A stretch of 64,000 bases of DNA from PCPOR2b sp965220385 (GCA_965220385.1 OZ244825.1:4154001-4218000), one strand, 5' to 3'. Positions 18,401 to 27,032 are shown, numbered from the stretch's first letter. A program made the numbers and translations. The notes: generated from the sequence alone by a model not told the origin.

Positions 18401-19483
18401 CAAGCGCAGCGACAACGGCAGAATGCCCAGCAAGAACGCCCCCAACGAAGGCGCGGCAGAGGACGTGGGAACCGTTTGATTAACAACATCCATTTCGTCA
18501 GTCCCCAGGTTGCGTGGGCGGTTGGTGACGCTGGACATATCTTCCATACCGCAGACGGTGGAAAGACATGGGAGCGACAGCTTGGTGAACAGTTGGATGA
18601 TTTCCGAGATGTACTGTTCCTCGATGACCAACAGGGTTGGATCGCCGGTGACAACGGCTTGCTGATAGAAACGCAGGACGGTGGTGCCACATGGATGACC
18701 TTGAAAAGCGGCGCACGCCAGCGACTGATTGGTGTCCACTTCCCCAGTCTTGACCCGAAGTGGGGTTGGGCAATGCGGCGCGATGGCACCGTCCTCTACA
18801 CGACCGACGGCTCAAACTGGTCGGCTGGAGAGACTCCGATGCGCCCAGGCTTCCTCGAAGATGATCCACCGCGACCCTTCACGGTAAACGACGTTGCCTT
18901 TATGCAGTTTTCTGAAGGTTGGGCAGCGGGTGGAGATGGGCAGATTATTCATAACCAAGATGGCGGTCCCATCTGGACACCACAACGGACTTCAACCGGA
19001 AAAGATCTTTACGGGATCGAGATGCAACACGCACCGCTTGGATGGGCGGTAGGTGACGACGGCATTGTCCAACGCACCATCAATGGCGGCGGATACTGGA
19101 AATTTCACGAAACAGGTACGGGTTACAGCCTGTATGATGTCTCACTTACTACCAAACGCAAGGGTTGGGCAGCTGGAGCCTACGGCATAATTCTCCGAAC
19201 CACCGGGGGCGGATTCAAGTGGGAAGCCCTGTCTAGCGGCGTTACAGCAGATCTGTACAGTATTACTGCACTGTCGGCGACCGAACTCTACGCTGTCGGT
19301 GCTAAAGGCACAATTGTCCGTTCAACCGATGGTGGGGATACATGGGAGCAGGAACACACCGATATCGGGAATAACCTGTACAGAATTGTCCGTGCGAAGG
19401 AAGGAAATACACTCTGGGTTGTTGGCCAATGGGGTGTTGTGCTTCGCAGAGAAATAGGCGATACAAAAGTATCGATGCGTTGA
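15416..19483 (+). CDS. Giant Ycf48-like/Asp-box propeller lipoprotein
   Basis: The 1355-residue protein starts with a lipoprotein signal: LLTGC, cysteine at residue 25, after GGGAGGA and ATG at 15416. The mature part is built from about 26 blades with the pattern GW-x-VG ... (S/T)-x-(D/N)GG-x-x-W, as in Ycf48/HCF136 assembly factors and sialidases. I count 13 motifs before a Glu/Pro-rich linker (about residues 615-650), six in a middle block, then a long acidic and Arg/Gln-rich linker (about residues 930-1015), then seven. This suggests three propeller modules tethered to the outer or inner membrane. The organism has no visible photosystem, so an assembly or binding role in the envelope is the safer guess. 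Confidence 0.85.
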   Translation: MKRIFRYIYQTGIITFAFAMLLTGCTQEATRKADWETHFTDIHFANSTYGWIVGEKGFIVHTNNGGKTWDRQEVATTEDLKAVYFTNLKNGWVAGDNGVVASTDDGGRHWYLQDSNTSGMLRDVFFADSHEGWVVGEDNYVIATKNGGKTWERQGYLSDFPLNEIWFIDDQRGWIVGEYERILHTNDGGKTWEEQTTRHQFARTRLVNDNRRVVFVNENEGWLAGTDGSIFHTQNGGTQWNMQDSRIPNINGHVKETINGIHFADNKRGLAVADIGFITFTEDGGENWRLLDSITENNLMAVQFTSPTDAWAVGWHGTIMQSTDGGNTWTMRSGTTANDLENIQFTSENRAIAVGQRGAIVVSEDGGQTWEEVDTDIWDNIRNVFFISDKEGWLIGERNMIAHTTDGGRTWDRQYAGAEHMLNGIFFVTRKKGWAVGELGTVVHTADGGKSWVPQTPTEFNSLKGAFFLNEKEGWVVGWPGVVYHTTNGGLSWTPQTSGTFNELYGVHFIDSNHGWIVGQFGEILHTKDGGKTWRFQPSGVEENLNKVYLADTSYGIIVGDKGVILITTNGGKKWEKQESGTENDLLGFSFSPDGMVAVGRGGIAMRYSIDPEQLPVSLPPIAEIVEEPETPEEEVTVEEVTYHWDIIRRATWQTDFSDTYFLDEHTGWTVGRGGVIAHTTDGGKTWLPQHSSVDADLHQVKFVDESHGWILGSRMLLRTEDGGKTWQVVKGVLQNFRRVNTMQFINPKEGWLGVGAAEMLHTNDGGLTWQRQRTGMNENPIVDLHFINNLEGWAVLRERLDGGAREGGVILHTTDGGNYWGVLDNTNQPAIAVHFADAQSGWVVLTNGASIVTDDAGVTWKRVPSDSDSGWPPQRIGRITFQDHQTAWALGRNGALFTTHNGGQTWEGVDVPQHESSVNSGTVDGEDIDWLSLWQEQGESDDTTDEQESDDSDNLEWDQDFAEQFQTDMSDRRQRTGRFTPEGDLGGENVRRPNQAQRQRQNAQQERPQRRRGRGRGNRLINNIHFVSPQVAWAVGDAGHIFHTADGGKTWERQLGEQLDDFRDVLFLDDQQGWIAGDNGLLIETQDGGATWMTLKSGARQRLIGVHFPSLDPKWGWAMRRDGTVLYTTDGSNWSAGETPMRPGFLEDDPPRPFTVNDVAFMQFSEGWAAGGDGQIIHNQDGGPIWTPQRTSTGKDLYGIEMQHAPLGWAVGDDGIVQRTINGGGYWKFHETGTGYSLYDVSLTTKRKGWAAGAYGIILRTTGGGFKWEALSSGVTADLYSITALSATELYAVGAKGTIVRSTDGGDTWEQEHTDIGNNLYRIVRAKEGNTLWVVGQWGVVLRREIGDTKVSMR

Positions 19484-19599
19484 CCTCTCTCACATCAGCA
19501 CTGCTATAGAGATGGACAACAATCCACCAATTTTTTTGGCGACACCTATTTTTTCCGAACTAAGGTAAAGTTTATCTGCCTAATGAATTGAATCCAGAT

Positions 19600-19668
19600 A
19601 TGCCCAAACAAAGATCCAAAGAACGTAAAGCGCTTAGATGGGAAACAAAGAAATTCATTAGGAAATAA
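19600..19668 (+). CDS. Possible 22-residue basic peptide ahead of DUF4956 gene
   Basis: ATG at 19600 opens a 22-codon frame (begins MPKQRSKERK, ends KFIRK) that stops 8 nt before the next start codon. Ten of 22 residues are Lys or Arg. The only purine-rich stretch before the DUF4956 ATG lies at the end of this frame, so translational coupling is possible. No ribosome site precedes the small ATG, and such a frame could arise by chance. Confidence 0.25.
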   Translation: MPKQRSKERKALRWETKKFIRK

Positions 19669-19676
19669 GCAAGCCG

Positions 19677-20333
19677 ATGGACATAATCCGTGAGATTTTT
19701 GCCCCATACTCCCTCGCAACGCTGGGGACTATCGTTCTCAACCTGATACTCGCATTTGGACTCGGTCTGGTCATTGCTACCGTCTACCGATGGACTGCTG
19801 ATGTAGCAGAAAATGCAATGACCGACGCACTAATCATTCTCTGTATGCTCATTTCCGTCGTCATGGTAGTGATTGGCGATAGTGTGGCGCGCGCCTTCAG
19901 CCTCGTAGGTGCCCTGTCAATTATCCGCTTCCGCACTGTGGTTCAGGATGCACGGGACATCGCCTTTGTCTTTTTCTCCTTAGCCGTTGGCATGGCTATC
20001 GGTGCTGGCAATCCGCCTGTGGCTGTTATTGGGACATTCCTGATAAGTGTTGTCATTATCGGACTCCACCGCTGGCATACGACCGGATCCAATGATGCAG
20101 AATTTCTCCTAACGCTCCAAGAACCACTTGAGTCCGAGCACCAACAGAGTTATAAACCCATTTTTAGTGAGCAGGTGCTAACAAGCCAACTCATCGATCA
20201 GAGAACAACAAAGTCAGGAACCGCCGAACTGAAATTCTATGTAAAATTGAAAGATCCGAAACGCTGGACCAGTTTCGCCCAGGAAATTTCTGCACTGGAA
20301 AACATCACCAATGTGAGGTTGCAGAAACAATAA
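19677..20333 (+). CDS. DUF4956 membrane protein
   Basis: The 218-residue protein has about four membrane segments in its first 140 residues and the family signature ARAFSLVGALSIIRFRTVVQDARDIAFVF (residues about 76-104). A soluble tail of about 80 residues follows. DUF4956 proteins are often found beside polyphosphate/VTC-like or CotH genes, neither of which is present here. It is the first of four same-strand genes (to 22939) with short gaps of 35, 34 and 5 nt, so an operon is likely. Function unknown. Confidence 0.85.
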   Translation: MDIIREIFAPYSLATLGTIVLNLILAFGLGLVIATVYRWTADVAENAMTDALIILCMLISVVMVVIGDSVARAFSLVGALSIIRFRTVVQDARDIAFVFFSLAVGMAIGAGNPPVAVIGTFLISVVIIGLHRWHTTGSNDAEFLLTLQEPLESEHQQSYKPIFSEQVLTSQLIDQRTTKSGTAELKFYVKLKDPKRWTSFAQEISALENITNVRLQKQ

Positions 20334-20368
20334 ATCTTTCGGCGGGAATCGATAAAGGCGCATCAGAA

Positions 20369-21268
20369 ATGAGAAAGAAGATCTTATTCCTAATTCTGGT
20401 TGTCGTCATCAGTGGGCTACTGATATTTCTACTGCGTCAAACGCAGCGGTTTGCACACAAACAGAACCCATTATACGGAATGGCACCGGTCCAACTCCCA
20501 CACAAGTCGATCGGTAATATCGCTCCAATCCCGATGCGTGAATTATCGGGTGCGACCTATCATCCACAACGCCAAACCGTGTTTGTTGTCGGCGATGAGG
20601 GGGATATCTACGAAATACGGACCGATGGCGGATTAATCCGACAGGGATATTTGGAACAGACCGACATCGAAGGAATTACGGTCCACCCGGAGACAGGGTT
20701 CCTATATACCGTAGTTGAAGGCGACGAAGAAATCCTTGAGATTGATCCCCAAACCTTCCGTACCACTCGGAAATTCGGAGTCAACCGGCAATTTGAGGGG
20801 GTAGAACTTCTCAAAAAAGGGGGCATGGGATTGGAAGCAATTGTTTTTATTCCGAACGCTTTCCATCCTGAAGGCGGGGTATTCTGGGTCGGAAATCAAT
20901 CGTTCAGTCTAAAGGAAGGGAAAGAACCGTCAGTCATCTGCGAAGTTGTCGCCCCGCTCGTTTCATCAAAAACCGCGCCGGGGGTCAATAAAGCCAAGAC
21001 GCCGCAGGTAAAAGGACAGATCTCTCGCTTCTTCCGGCTGTCAATCATTGATATCTCCGGACTTGCCTACGACTTAGAGCGGCAATGTCTACTCGTAATG
21101 AGTGATACGACCAACCTGGTGCAGGAGATAACATTGGAAGGGAATGTCCGCAATCAGTACCTGATACCGGGGCATGACCAAGAAGGAATTGCAATCGACA
21201 AAATGGGATTTATGTATATTGTCCAAGAGAATGGGGAAATCATCAAACTCGAAGACCATCGGAACTGA
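20369..21268 (+). CDS. SdiA-regulated-type beta-propeller protein, membrane-anchored
   Basis: The 299-residue protein has one amino-terminal membrane segment (residues 5-23, ILFLILVVVISGLLIFLL) with no cleavage site, then a repeated beta pattern: SGATYHPQRQTVFVVGDEGDIYEI, DIEGITVHPETGFLYTVVE, GLEAIVFIP, ISGLAYD, QEGIAIDKMGFMYIVQENGEI. The repeating GI-x-V/I ... FLY blades match the SdiA-regulated/esterase-like phytase group, a periplasmic six-bladed propeller of uncertain role. It sits 35 nt after DUF4956 and 34 nt before the anti-sigma factor gene. Confidence 0.75.
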   Translation: MRKKILFLILVVVISGLLIFLLRQTQRFAHKQNPLYGMAPVQLPHKSIGNIAPIPMRELSGATYHPQRQTVFVVGDEGDIYEIRTDGGLIRQGYLEQTDIEGITVHPETGFLYTVVEGDEEILEIDPQTFRTTRKFGVNRQFEGVELLKKGGMGLEAIVFIPNAFHPEGGVFWVGNQSFSLKEGKEPSVICEVVAPLVSSKTAPGVNKAKTPQVKGQISRFFRLSIIDISGLAYDLERQCLLVMSDTTNLVQEITLEGNVRNQYLIPGHDQEGIAIDKMGFMYIVQENGEIIKLEDHRN

Positions 21269-21302
21269 GAGACCAGAAACATCTCCTAACAAGGGTATCA
21301 CA

Positions 21303-21848
21303 ATGAAGAATCATAATCGCATTCAAAACCAACTCTCTGCATATTTGGACGATGAGCTAAGTCCAGAACAACGCATCAGCATCGAGGAACATCTGAGCGA
21401 ATGCCATGAGTGTGCCGAGATACTTGCTGATTTCCAACAAAATCGTCAGTCGATTGGTGCGTTAACGCACGAAGCACCTCCAATCGCGGATCTGGTCTTG
21501 CCGCAGTTGGCAGATCGAGGTCCCGTTCGACAGCGGGTTCTCCCCACCTTGGGCGAACTCTGGGATTGGGTATCCCGCCCAGCCATCAGCGGCGTTGGAG
21601 CACTGGCAATGGTTGGCTTGGTTCTCGCACTTGTCTACTTCAATATGATGATGCCAAGTACCGAAGATACCTTTACCTCAGATTCAGATCCGCTCGATTT
21701 CTATCTGACAATGCACACTGAAGACGCAGCTCACAATCCGCTATATTCGTACACCGTTGCGGATTCATTGGGCGCAGACACCGCTATATCGGATACCGCT
21801 GTTGAAGATAGCACTGACCTTCTTCTGGAAGTCCATTTAGGAGATTAA
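21303..21848 (+). CDS. Zinc-finger anti-sigma factor
   Basis: The 181-residue protein begins with an anti-sigma domain holding the zinc motif H30-x3-C34-x2-C37 in EEHLSECHECAE. One membrane segment lies at about residues 96-115, with an acidic extracytoplasmic tail. Such proteins hold an ECF sigma factor at the membrane until an envelope signal releases it. The ATG at 21303 is chosen because the conserved domain starts there; the in-frame upstream extension overlaps the previous gene. The following gene is RseB/MucB-like, as expected for a sigma-E-type pair. Unusually, no ECF sigma gene lies upstream, where DUF4956 and the propeller protein sit instead. Confidence 0.88.
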   Translation: MKNHNRIQNQLSAYLDDELSPEQRISIEEHLSECHECAEILADFQQNRQSIGALTHEAPPIADLVLPQLADRGPVRQRVLPTLGELWDWVSRPAISGVGALAMVGLVLALVYFNMMMPSTEDTFTSDSDPLDFYLTMHTEDAAHNPLYSYTVADSLGADTAISDTAVEDSTDLLLEVHLGD

Positions 21849-21853
21849 CAACC

Positions 21854-22939
21854 ATGATTTTGAAACCAAGGGACGTGGGCAAGTTATTACCAACCGTGCT
21901 TATTCTGCTGATTTTAACAGCGCACGCGTACTCGGAGGTATCATCTCAATCGTTAGAAATCCTCAAGCGCGTAGCGAACGCAGAGAAGGAGGTCGCCTAT
22001 GTCGGCACTCGCATGATTGTTGTGAATACCTCACGCGGGACAGTTGTCCGTGAGGAATCGGTTATCCATCAGCCCCCGGAGATTCATGCTGTCACAGTAT
22101 TGCCAACCTTAGAAGATAGCCGCCCCTTAAAACTCGGCGATCAAGAACCCCGCAAAAGCAGCGAGCAAAATCGGCGGAACGGTAGGCGAGATGAAGGGCG
22201 TAGAGATCGAAGGCGGTTCCCGCTGAATCGAAGACCGATAGCAACTCTCTCCGAAAAAGAAATCGAACTACTCGCGCAGAATTATACTTTCGATTCGGTT
22301 GCCGCGGATCCGATCGCTGGTCAGGAAACAGATCTGGTAACGGTATCTCCGCGATTTGAAGCGCGTCCAACAAAACGGCTCTATCTTGCACGTGATACGG
22401 GAATTATCCTGCGGATTGAGGACTTTGACTCAGATGGAAACCTCCGTTCTATGTCCGTCTACACACAGATTAGCTTTGAGACAGAAGCAATCCAGCAAAA
22501 GTTAACCGAGCGGAGCCGTGACGGAAAGTCGACTGTTGAAAAGCGACGTCGTCGAAGTCAGCCAATTACGTTCGACGAAGCGAACAAGGTGCTGGAGGGT
22601 AAACTCATCGTACCCACTTATCTGCCACCCGGCTTTGCGCTATTAGAAGCCCGATATTTCAAACATCGATCGGACACTGTATACTTACGGTATACGGACG
22701 GTATGCTAATATTTACACTGTTTGAGTCGAAAAGCAAACAGGAACGCAACCGAAACCGTAAAAGGGAAGGTGTGCAGCATATACAGATCCACGGAAAATC
22801 GGCACGGCACGAAAAGCGCGGACCGACAAATATCCTGCAATGGTCTATTTCCGATTTGAATTTTACGGTGATGGGCGAGCTCCATCGCGACGAACTCGTC
22901 AAGGTCGCTGAGTCATTGATTCTCGCCGCCGAGCAATAG
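21854..22939 (+). CDS. RseB/MucB-like periplasmic regulator
   Basis: The 361-residue protein has a signal peptide (to about residue 30) and an N-terminal LolA/RseB-like domain: KEVAYVGTRMIVVNTSRGTVVREES is the typical YxGT(x)V pattern followed by a His-containing HQPPEIH. A low-complexity Arg-rich stretch occupies residues 95-120. The C-terminal part (LIVPTYLPPGFALLEARYF ... VYLRYTDG) resembles the DUF4367/MucB second domain. RseB proteins shield the anti-sigma factor from proteolysis in the periplasm. It starts 5 nt after the anti-sigma stop codon, which makes a functional pair very likely. Confidence 0.75.
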   Translation: MILKPRDVGKLLPTVLILLILTAHAYSEVSSQSLEILKRVANAEKEVAYVGTRMIVVNTSRGTVVREESVIHQPPEIHAVTVLPTLEDSRPLKLGDQEPRKSSEQNRRNGRRDEGRRDRRRFPLNRRPIATLSEKEIELLAQNYTFDSVAADPIAGQETDLVTVSPRFEARPTKRLYLARDTGIILRIEDFDSDGNLRSMSVYTQISFETEAIQQKLTERSRDGKSTVEKRRRRSQPITFDEANKVLEGKLIVPTYLPPGFALLEARYFKHRSDTVYLRYTDGMLIFTLFESKSKQERNRNRKREGVQHIQIHGKSARHEKRGPTNILQWSISDLNFTVMGELHRDELVKVAESLILAAEQ

Positions 22940-22964
22940 GTCTGTCCACTCTGTTAAGGTCATT

Positions 22965-23187
22965 TATGGTAGATTTTAGAATTATTTAGACACTCCCAAT
23001 GCACAACCAACCCCCTAAATTCCCTAGGCGGGAGTCGGGGCAAGGATGCCCCTCCTACAGGGACACTCCCAATAGACAGCGAACCCCCTAACCCCCCTAG
23101 CCCCCCTTGTCAGGGGGGAAACCCGATGAATCGGGACAGGCGAGACCAGGATTGGTAAATGTCTACTTATTTCTCTAATTCACCATA
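22965..23187. repeat. Large MITE-like element with internal hairpins
   Basis: Left end TATGGTAGATTTTAGAATTA and right end, read in reverse, TATGGTGAATTAGAGAAATA form inverted terminal repeats of roughly 30 bp, about three quarters identical. The inside holds repeat G (CCCCCTTGTCAGGGGGG) and repeat-B sequence (CCCGATGAATCGGGACAGGC). It follows the RseB-like gene. No gene is visible in 22940-23345. Confidence 0.7.
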
Positions 23188-23191
23188 ATTT

Positions 23192-23225
23192 TACTGTAGG
23201 AGGGATCTCCGAATCCCGACATCTC
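23192..23225. repeat. 34-bp dispersed repeat F
   Basis: Starting TACTGTAGGAGGGATCTCCG, this 34-mer is the exact reverse complement of 30626-30659. In both places it lies just outside the ACCATA end of a MITE-like element, so the two travel together or share a target. Confidence 0.85.
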
Positions 23226-23345
23226 TCTGTCAAAATCCTTGATTTAATATAGAAGTTGGTTTAGAATTGCCCTTCGGAGAGTTATTGGTGGGTGAAACTA
23301 CAGACAGCTAACACAAATCAAGTTTAACAGAGGAAAATAGGACCT

Positions 23346-24305
23346 ATGAGAGATTGGAATCAAGATATTGTTAGGTATCCAGACCCTTCCATCGAAGTAA
23401 TTGACCCACGTTTTTCAAAATACAAAATTGGTAACGCAGCGGTCGAGCGACTCTGGACAGGTGCGCGATGGGCGGAGGGACCGGTCTGGTTCGGGGATGG
23501 TCGATACCTGCTCTTCAGTGACATCCCGAACAACCGGATCATGCGTTGGACCGAGGAAACCGGCGAAATTAGCGTTTTCCGCACCCCTTCCAACAACACT
23601 AACGGCAATACCCGCGATAAACAGGGACGACTCATCTCCTGCGAGCACGGTTCACGCCGCGTAACCCGTACCGAATACGACGGAAGCGTCACGGTGCTAA
23701 TCGACAGCTTTGAGGGTGGTCGGCTGAACGCCCCAAATGATGTAATCGTCCACCCAGACGGACATGTCTGGTTCACCGACCCCGGATACGGCATCCTCCT
23801 GAACTACGAAGGACACCGCGCAGCGTTTGAATTACCCACCAACGTCTATCGACTCAACCCGGACACCGGCGAAGCCACAGTCGTTACGGACGAACTCGAA
23901 AAACCGAACGGTCTCTGTTTCTCCCCCGACTTTTCCAAACTCTACGTCTCTGACACCGGTGTCTCACACACCCCCGGTCATCCCAGTTACGTCCATGTCT
24001 ATGATGTGGTGGACAACGCTCGCTTGGAAAATGGCAAACCGTTTTGCGACATGGGATCCGGGTTCGCAGACGGTATCCGCTGCGATATTGATGGCAACCT
24101 CTGGTCAAGTGCGGGATGGGTCGGTGAGGGGTTTGATGGCGTACATATTTTCGCGCCCGATGGCGACCTTATCGGCAAGATCCATCTCCCGGAGGTCTGC
24201 TCCAACGTATGCTTCGGCGGCGTCAAGCGGAACCGCCTGTTCATGACAGGCAGCCAATCTCTGTACTCCGTCTATGTCGAAACACAAGGCGCGCAGATTC
24301 CATAG
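23346..24305 (+). CDS. SMP-30/gluconolactonase/LRE family protein
   Basis: The 319-residue protein has the six-bladed SMP-30 signature: EGPVWFGDGRYLLFSDI with the metal-binding Glu, NAPNDVIVHPDG with the Asn, WFTDPGYG, EKPNGLCFSPD, and DGIRCDIDGNLW with the catalytic Asp. Family members hydrolyse sugar-acid lactones such as gluconolactone in a metal-dependent way. No signal peptide is seen, so it is probably cytoplasmic. It converges on two enolase-superfamily dehydratase-like genes on the other strand, which fits a sugar-acid catabolic neighbourhood: lactonase feeding acid to dehydratase. A weak AGAGGAAAA ribosome site precedes the ATG. Confidence 0.9.
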   Translation: MRDWNQDIVRYPDPSIEVIDPRFSKYKIGNAAVERLWTGARWAEGPVWFGDGRYLLFSDIPNNRIMRWTEETGEISVFRTPSNNTNGNTRDKQGRLISCEHGSRRVTRTEYDGSVTVLIDSFEGGRLNAPNDVIVHPDGHVWFTDPGYGILLNYEGHRAAFELPTNVYRLNPDTGEATVVTDELEKPNGLCFSPDFSKLYVSDTGVSHTPGHPSYVHVYDVVDNARLENGKPFCDMGSGFADGIRCDIDGNLWSSAGWVGEGFDGVHIFAPDGDLIGKIHLPEVCSNVCFGGVKRNRLFMTGSQSLYSVYVETQGAQIP

Positions 24306-24429
24306 TAGCAGGCACACGCCGTATGCCGTAACCTACACACCTAACCGTAGATCAGGAATCCTGCGCGACTTCAACGATTCGCCGAGGTTAAAGCGGTAGT
24401 CTAGATTCACATCTCGACACAGCGAACAC

Positions 24430-25641
24430 CTACCTCACAACGGTTTCGTGCTGCCGATAAACCTGCGCATAAAGCTCCTGATCAATCTCTATCCCTAACC
24501 CCGGCGCGGAGGGCACCCGGTAACAACCATTTTCAAACTCATACCCCTGCATCTTATACAGATCAAAGTGTAGGGTCGAATCTTCAGCAATGACGAACCG
24601 CTCCGTCACCGCGCCGAACTGAATATCACCGCGCAGACCAATCGCCGCAGCGTTGTAGTTGTGCGGACAGATCATCGTCGCATAGCCGGAATCCTCTATG
24701 TCGCGGGCGAGCGTGTGGAACGGCCAGAAGCCCATATCCAGCATGTCAGGCTGGATGCCGTCCAGCAGACCTTCCTCCATCAACTGCCAGTAGATGGTAT
24801 TACGACCACGATGCCCCTCGCCGTCCACGATCATCGTCTCTGGCGACCATCGGTCTCGCCATTCCTTCAATTTTCGGTAGTCTGCCACGTTTTCAGTGAC
24901 CATCTCTTCCATCCAGAATGCCTTATCTGGACCCGTTTCACGCACGAAGGTTTCCAAGAGAGATAATTTGCCGTCGTAACCGTTGTTTGCGTCAACAAGG
25001 ATCTTGATCTCTGGACCCACCGCTTCCCGCACAGCGTGCACCACTTCAATGTCGCGCGCTACGCCGGCATTCGGCTCGAACCATCGCCCCGGTCGGCCAA
25101 GCTTCAACTTCATTGCCCGCCAACCGTTGGCTACGGCTTCCTTCGCTTCACGAGCCACGGCATCGGTACCCAGCTCGGGGTGCACCATGTCCTGAAAGTA
25201 AAGGGTGGAGTCGTAGCCTTCAACCCACTCACGAACGCGGTCGCCCAGCAGACGATACGCCGGAACATCCAGCGCCCTGCCCATCAGATCGAAGATCACG
25301 AAATCAATAAATCCGTTCTCTTGCAGCAATGCCTCCCAGCGAGGATTTACACCTGTAACGCGATCTCCGCTCACGTGATAAAACTCGAACACGTCTCGGT
25401 TCAGCAGCAACTGGAGCGTAGCGTAGAGCGTCGTCAACTTGCTCCGATTCATTGCCGGTCGTGCGTTTGTTACACCGGTGAGGCCACTGTCGGTGGTGAC
25501 TTGCACCAACCATTCACGCTGGTTGTGACCATAGTTCTGACCCTTCGAGTTACGACCGACGATCCGACCAACACCGGGAGCGCCGAAGTACGTTTCGACC
25601 GGTGCGATCCGAATGTCTTTGATGATATGTTTTTCTGACAT
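24430..25641 (-). CDS. Mandelate racemase/muconate lactonizing-type enzyme 1
   Basis: The 403-residue protein is an enolase-superfamily member: KLKLG holds the K-x-K general base, the metal ligands are Asp in ILVDANNGY, Glu in WMEEMV and Glu in VDGEGH, and a His base is in MICPHNY. The His-containing end suits sugar-acid dehydratase or racemase chemistry. The ATG at 25641 is used because AAGGAAA lies just upstream and the domain starts there. It lies 29 nt downstream of a paralogue in the same direction. The two proteins share layout but are clearly diverged, so they probably act on related substrates in one pathway. Confidence 0.88.
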   Translation of the reverse strand: MSEKHIIKDIRIAPVETYFGAPGVGRIVGRNSKGQNYGHNQREWLVQVTTDSGLTGVTNARPAMNRSKLTTLYATLQLLLNRDVFEFYHVSGDRVTGVNPRWEALLQENGFIDFVIFDLMGRALDVPAYRLLGDRVREWVEGYDSTLYFQDMVHPELGTDAVAREAKEAVANGWRAMKLKLGRPGRWFEPNAGVARDIEVVHAVREAVGPEIKILVDANNGYDGKLSLLETFVRETGPDKAFWMEEMVTENVADYRKLKEWRDRWSPETMIVDGEGHRGRNTIYWQLMEEGLLDGIQPDMLDMGFWPFHTLARDIEDSGYATMICPHNYNAAAIGLRGDIQFGAVTERFVIAEDSTLHFDLYKMQGYEFENGCYRVPSAPGLGIEIDQELYAQVYRQHETVVR

Positions 25642-25670
25642 GATTTCCTTCGGGTTCGGCAGGACGAATC

Positions 25671-26852
25671 TCACTCTACCTGCCATTCGTGTAAAGCATA
25701 CTTTGCTTGGAATAGGTCCTCGTCAACAGAAATGCCGAGTCCGGGGCGTTCCTCCACCTGATATGCGCCGTCCTTGAAATCAGGGTAGGGACCAAAGATG
25801 TGGGGCAGGTTGCGCTCGTCCTCCAACGACACGAAGGTCTTAGATGCCGCCCCGAACACCAGCGTCGCAAATGTGCCGAAAGTGCCGTTGCCGAAGTTGT
25901 GCGGTATTGAGCGCACTTCTGTTCCGCGCAATGCCTCCTCAATCTCGATCCAGCGGAGGTAACCGGCACCCACGATGTCCGGCTGGTAGCCGTCAATCAA
26001 GCCATCCTCAATCAGATGCTGAAAGGTTTCGCTGATTGGGTCACGATCGGTTTCGCCGCACACAAGCAGCGCTTTGGAACCGTGTTTTGCCTGCATCTCC
26101 CGCATGGCACGGTAACCGGCTACATCGTGCGTTATCATCTCTTCCAACCAGTAAATGTTCGCGGGAATCGTCTCCCGAATGAAATCTTCGAGCAGATCAA
26201 GCCGATCATCGTAGCCGAAGTTGGCGTCAACGTAGATATGGAAATCTTCTCCGACAGCTTCCCGAACGCTTAAAACTACATCGGCATCCCGCCGCATACC
26301 GGCTTCCGGCATCATCCAGCGACCGCCGCGTCCGGTTTTTATCTTGAGCGCCCGATACCCGGCAGCCTTCGCTTCGGCAGCCTCTTCTGCGACCTGTTTC
26401 GCACCTTTCTCAGGGACAAGAAAGTCTTGGAAGTAGAGCGTGGTATCATACGCTGGCACGGCATCGCGCACTTTTCCCCCGAGTAGACTGATAGCTGAGA
26501 CGCCGTGGGCTTTGCCGTAGAGATCGAAGGCGAGGGCATCCATCCATCTGGTGCTGCGGAAGGTGCGTGCTACCTCGGTGCCGGGTCCCGTAACAACCCC
26601 GTTCTCTACCTGCAGCAGCGAGTCCACCTCTCTACCCAACAGTGTCGTTTTTAGCAGCGTGAGCAGATCTTCTACCCGTCCCCGCCCCATCGCACGGTTA
26701 GCGCTCGTCACGCCTTCTACACCGCCATCCGTCCGGGCGCGCACGATCCACTCCAATCGTTGCAAACCAATATTATCTGAGAACGCATTTTTACCGAGCT
26801 CCTTTGGATAATACGAAGGAACCGGTGTAACGGATATTTCTGTGATTTTCAT
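25671..26852 (-). CDS. Mandelate racemase/muconate lactonizing-type enzyme 2
   Basis: The 393-residue paralogue of the adjacent enzyme keeps the same frame: LKIKTG (K-x-K), Asp in YVDANFGY, Glu in WLEEMI, Glu in VCGETD and His in SIPHNFGN. All catalytic positions are intact. It is the promoter-proximal gene of a two-gene transcript. Tandem enolase-superfamily paralogues often carry out the same chemistry on epimeric or successive acids. Which acid is involved is not readable. Confidence 0.88.
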   Translation of the reverse strand: MKITEISVTPVPSYYPKELGKNAFSDNIGLQRLEWIVRARTDGGVEGVTSANRAMGRGRVEDLLTLLKTTLLGREVDSLLQVENGVVTGPGTEVARTFRSTRWMDALAFDLYGKAHGVSAISLLGGKVRDAVPAYDTTLYFQDFLVPEKGAKQVAEEAAEAKAAGYRALKIKTGRGGRWMMPEAGMRRDADVVLSVREAVGEDFHIYVDANFGYDDRLDLLEDFIRETIPANIYWLEEMITHDVAGYRAMREMQAKHGSKALLVCGETDRDPISETFQHLIEDGLIDGYQPDIVGAGYLRWIEIEEALRGTEVRSIPHNFGNGTFGTFATLVFGAASKTFVSLEDERNLPHIFGPYPDFKDGAYQVEERPGLGISVDEDLFQAKYALHEWQVE

Positions 26853-27032
26853 TGTTTGTATTCTTCGTGGTTATCGTTCCGGGATTAAATTTCAATTTTC
26901 ATTGCCTATCAGTTACAAATATCGTTAACCATTTTACCGATATTTCCACACCACAGTCAACAAAAATATTGGGGATATACACTATCTGCGTCTGCAATAA
27001 TCCACATGAAAAATGAAAGCGAGGGATTTACG

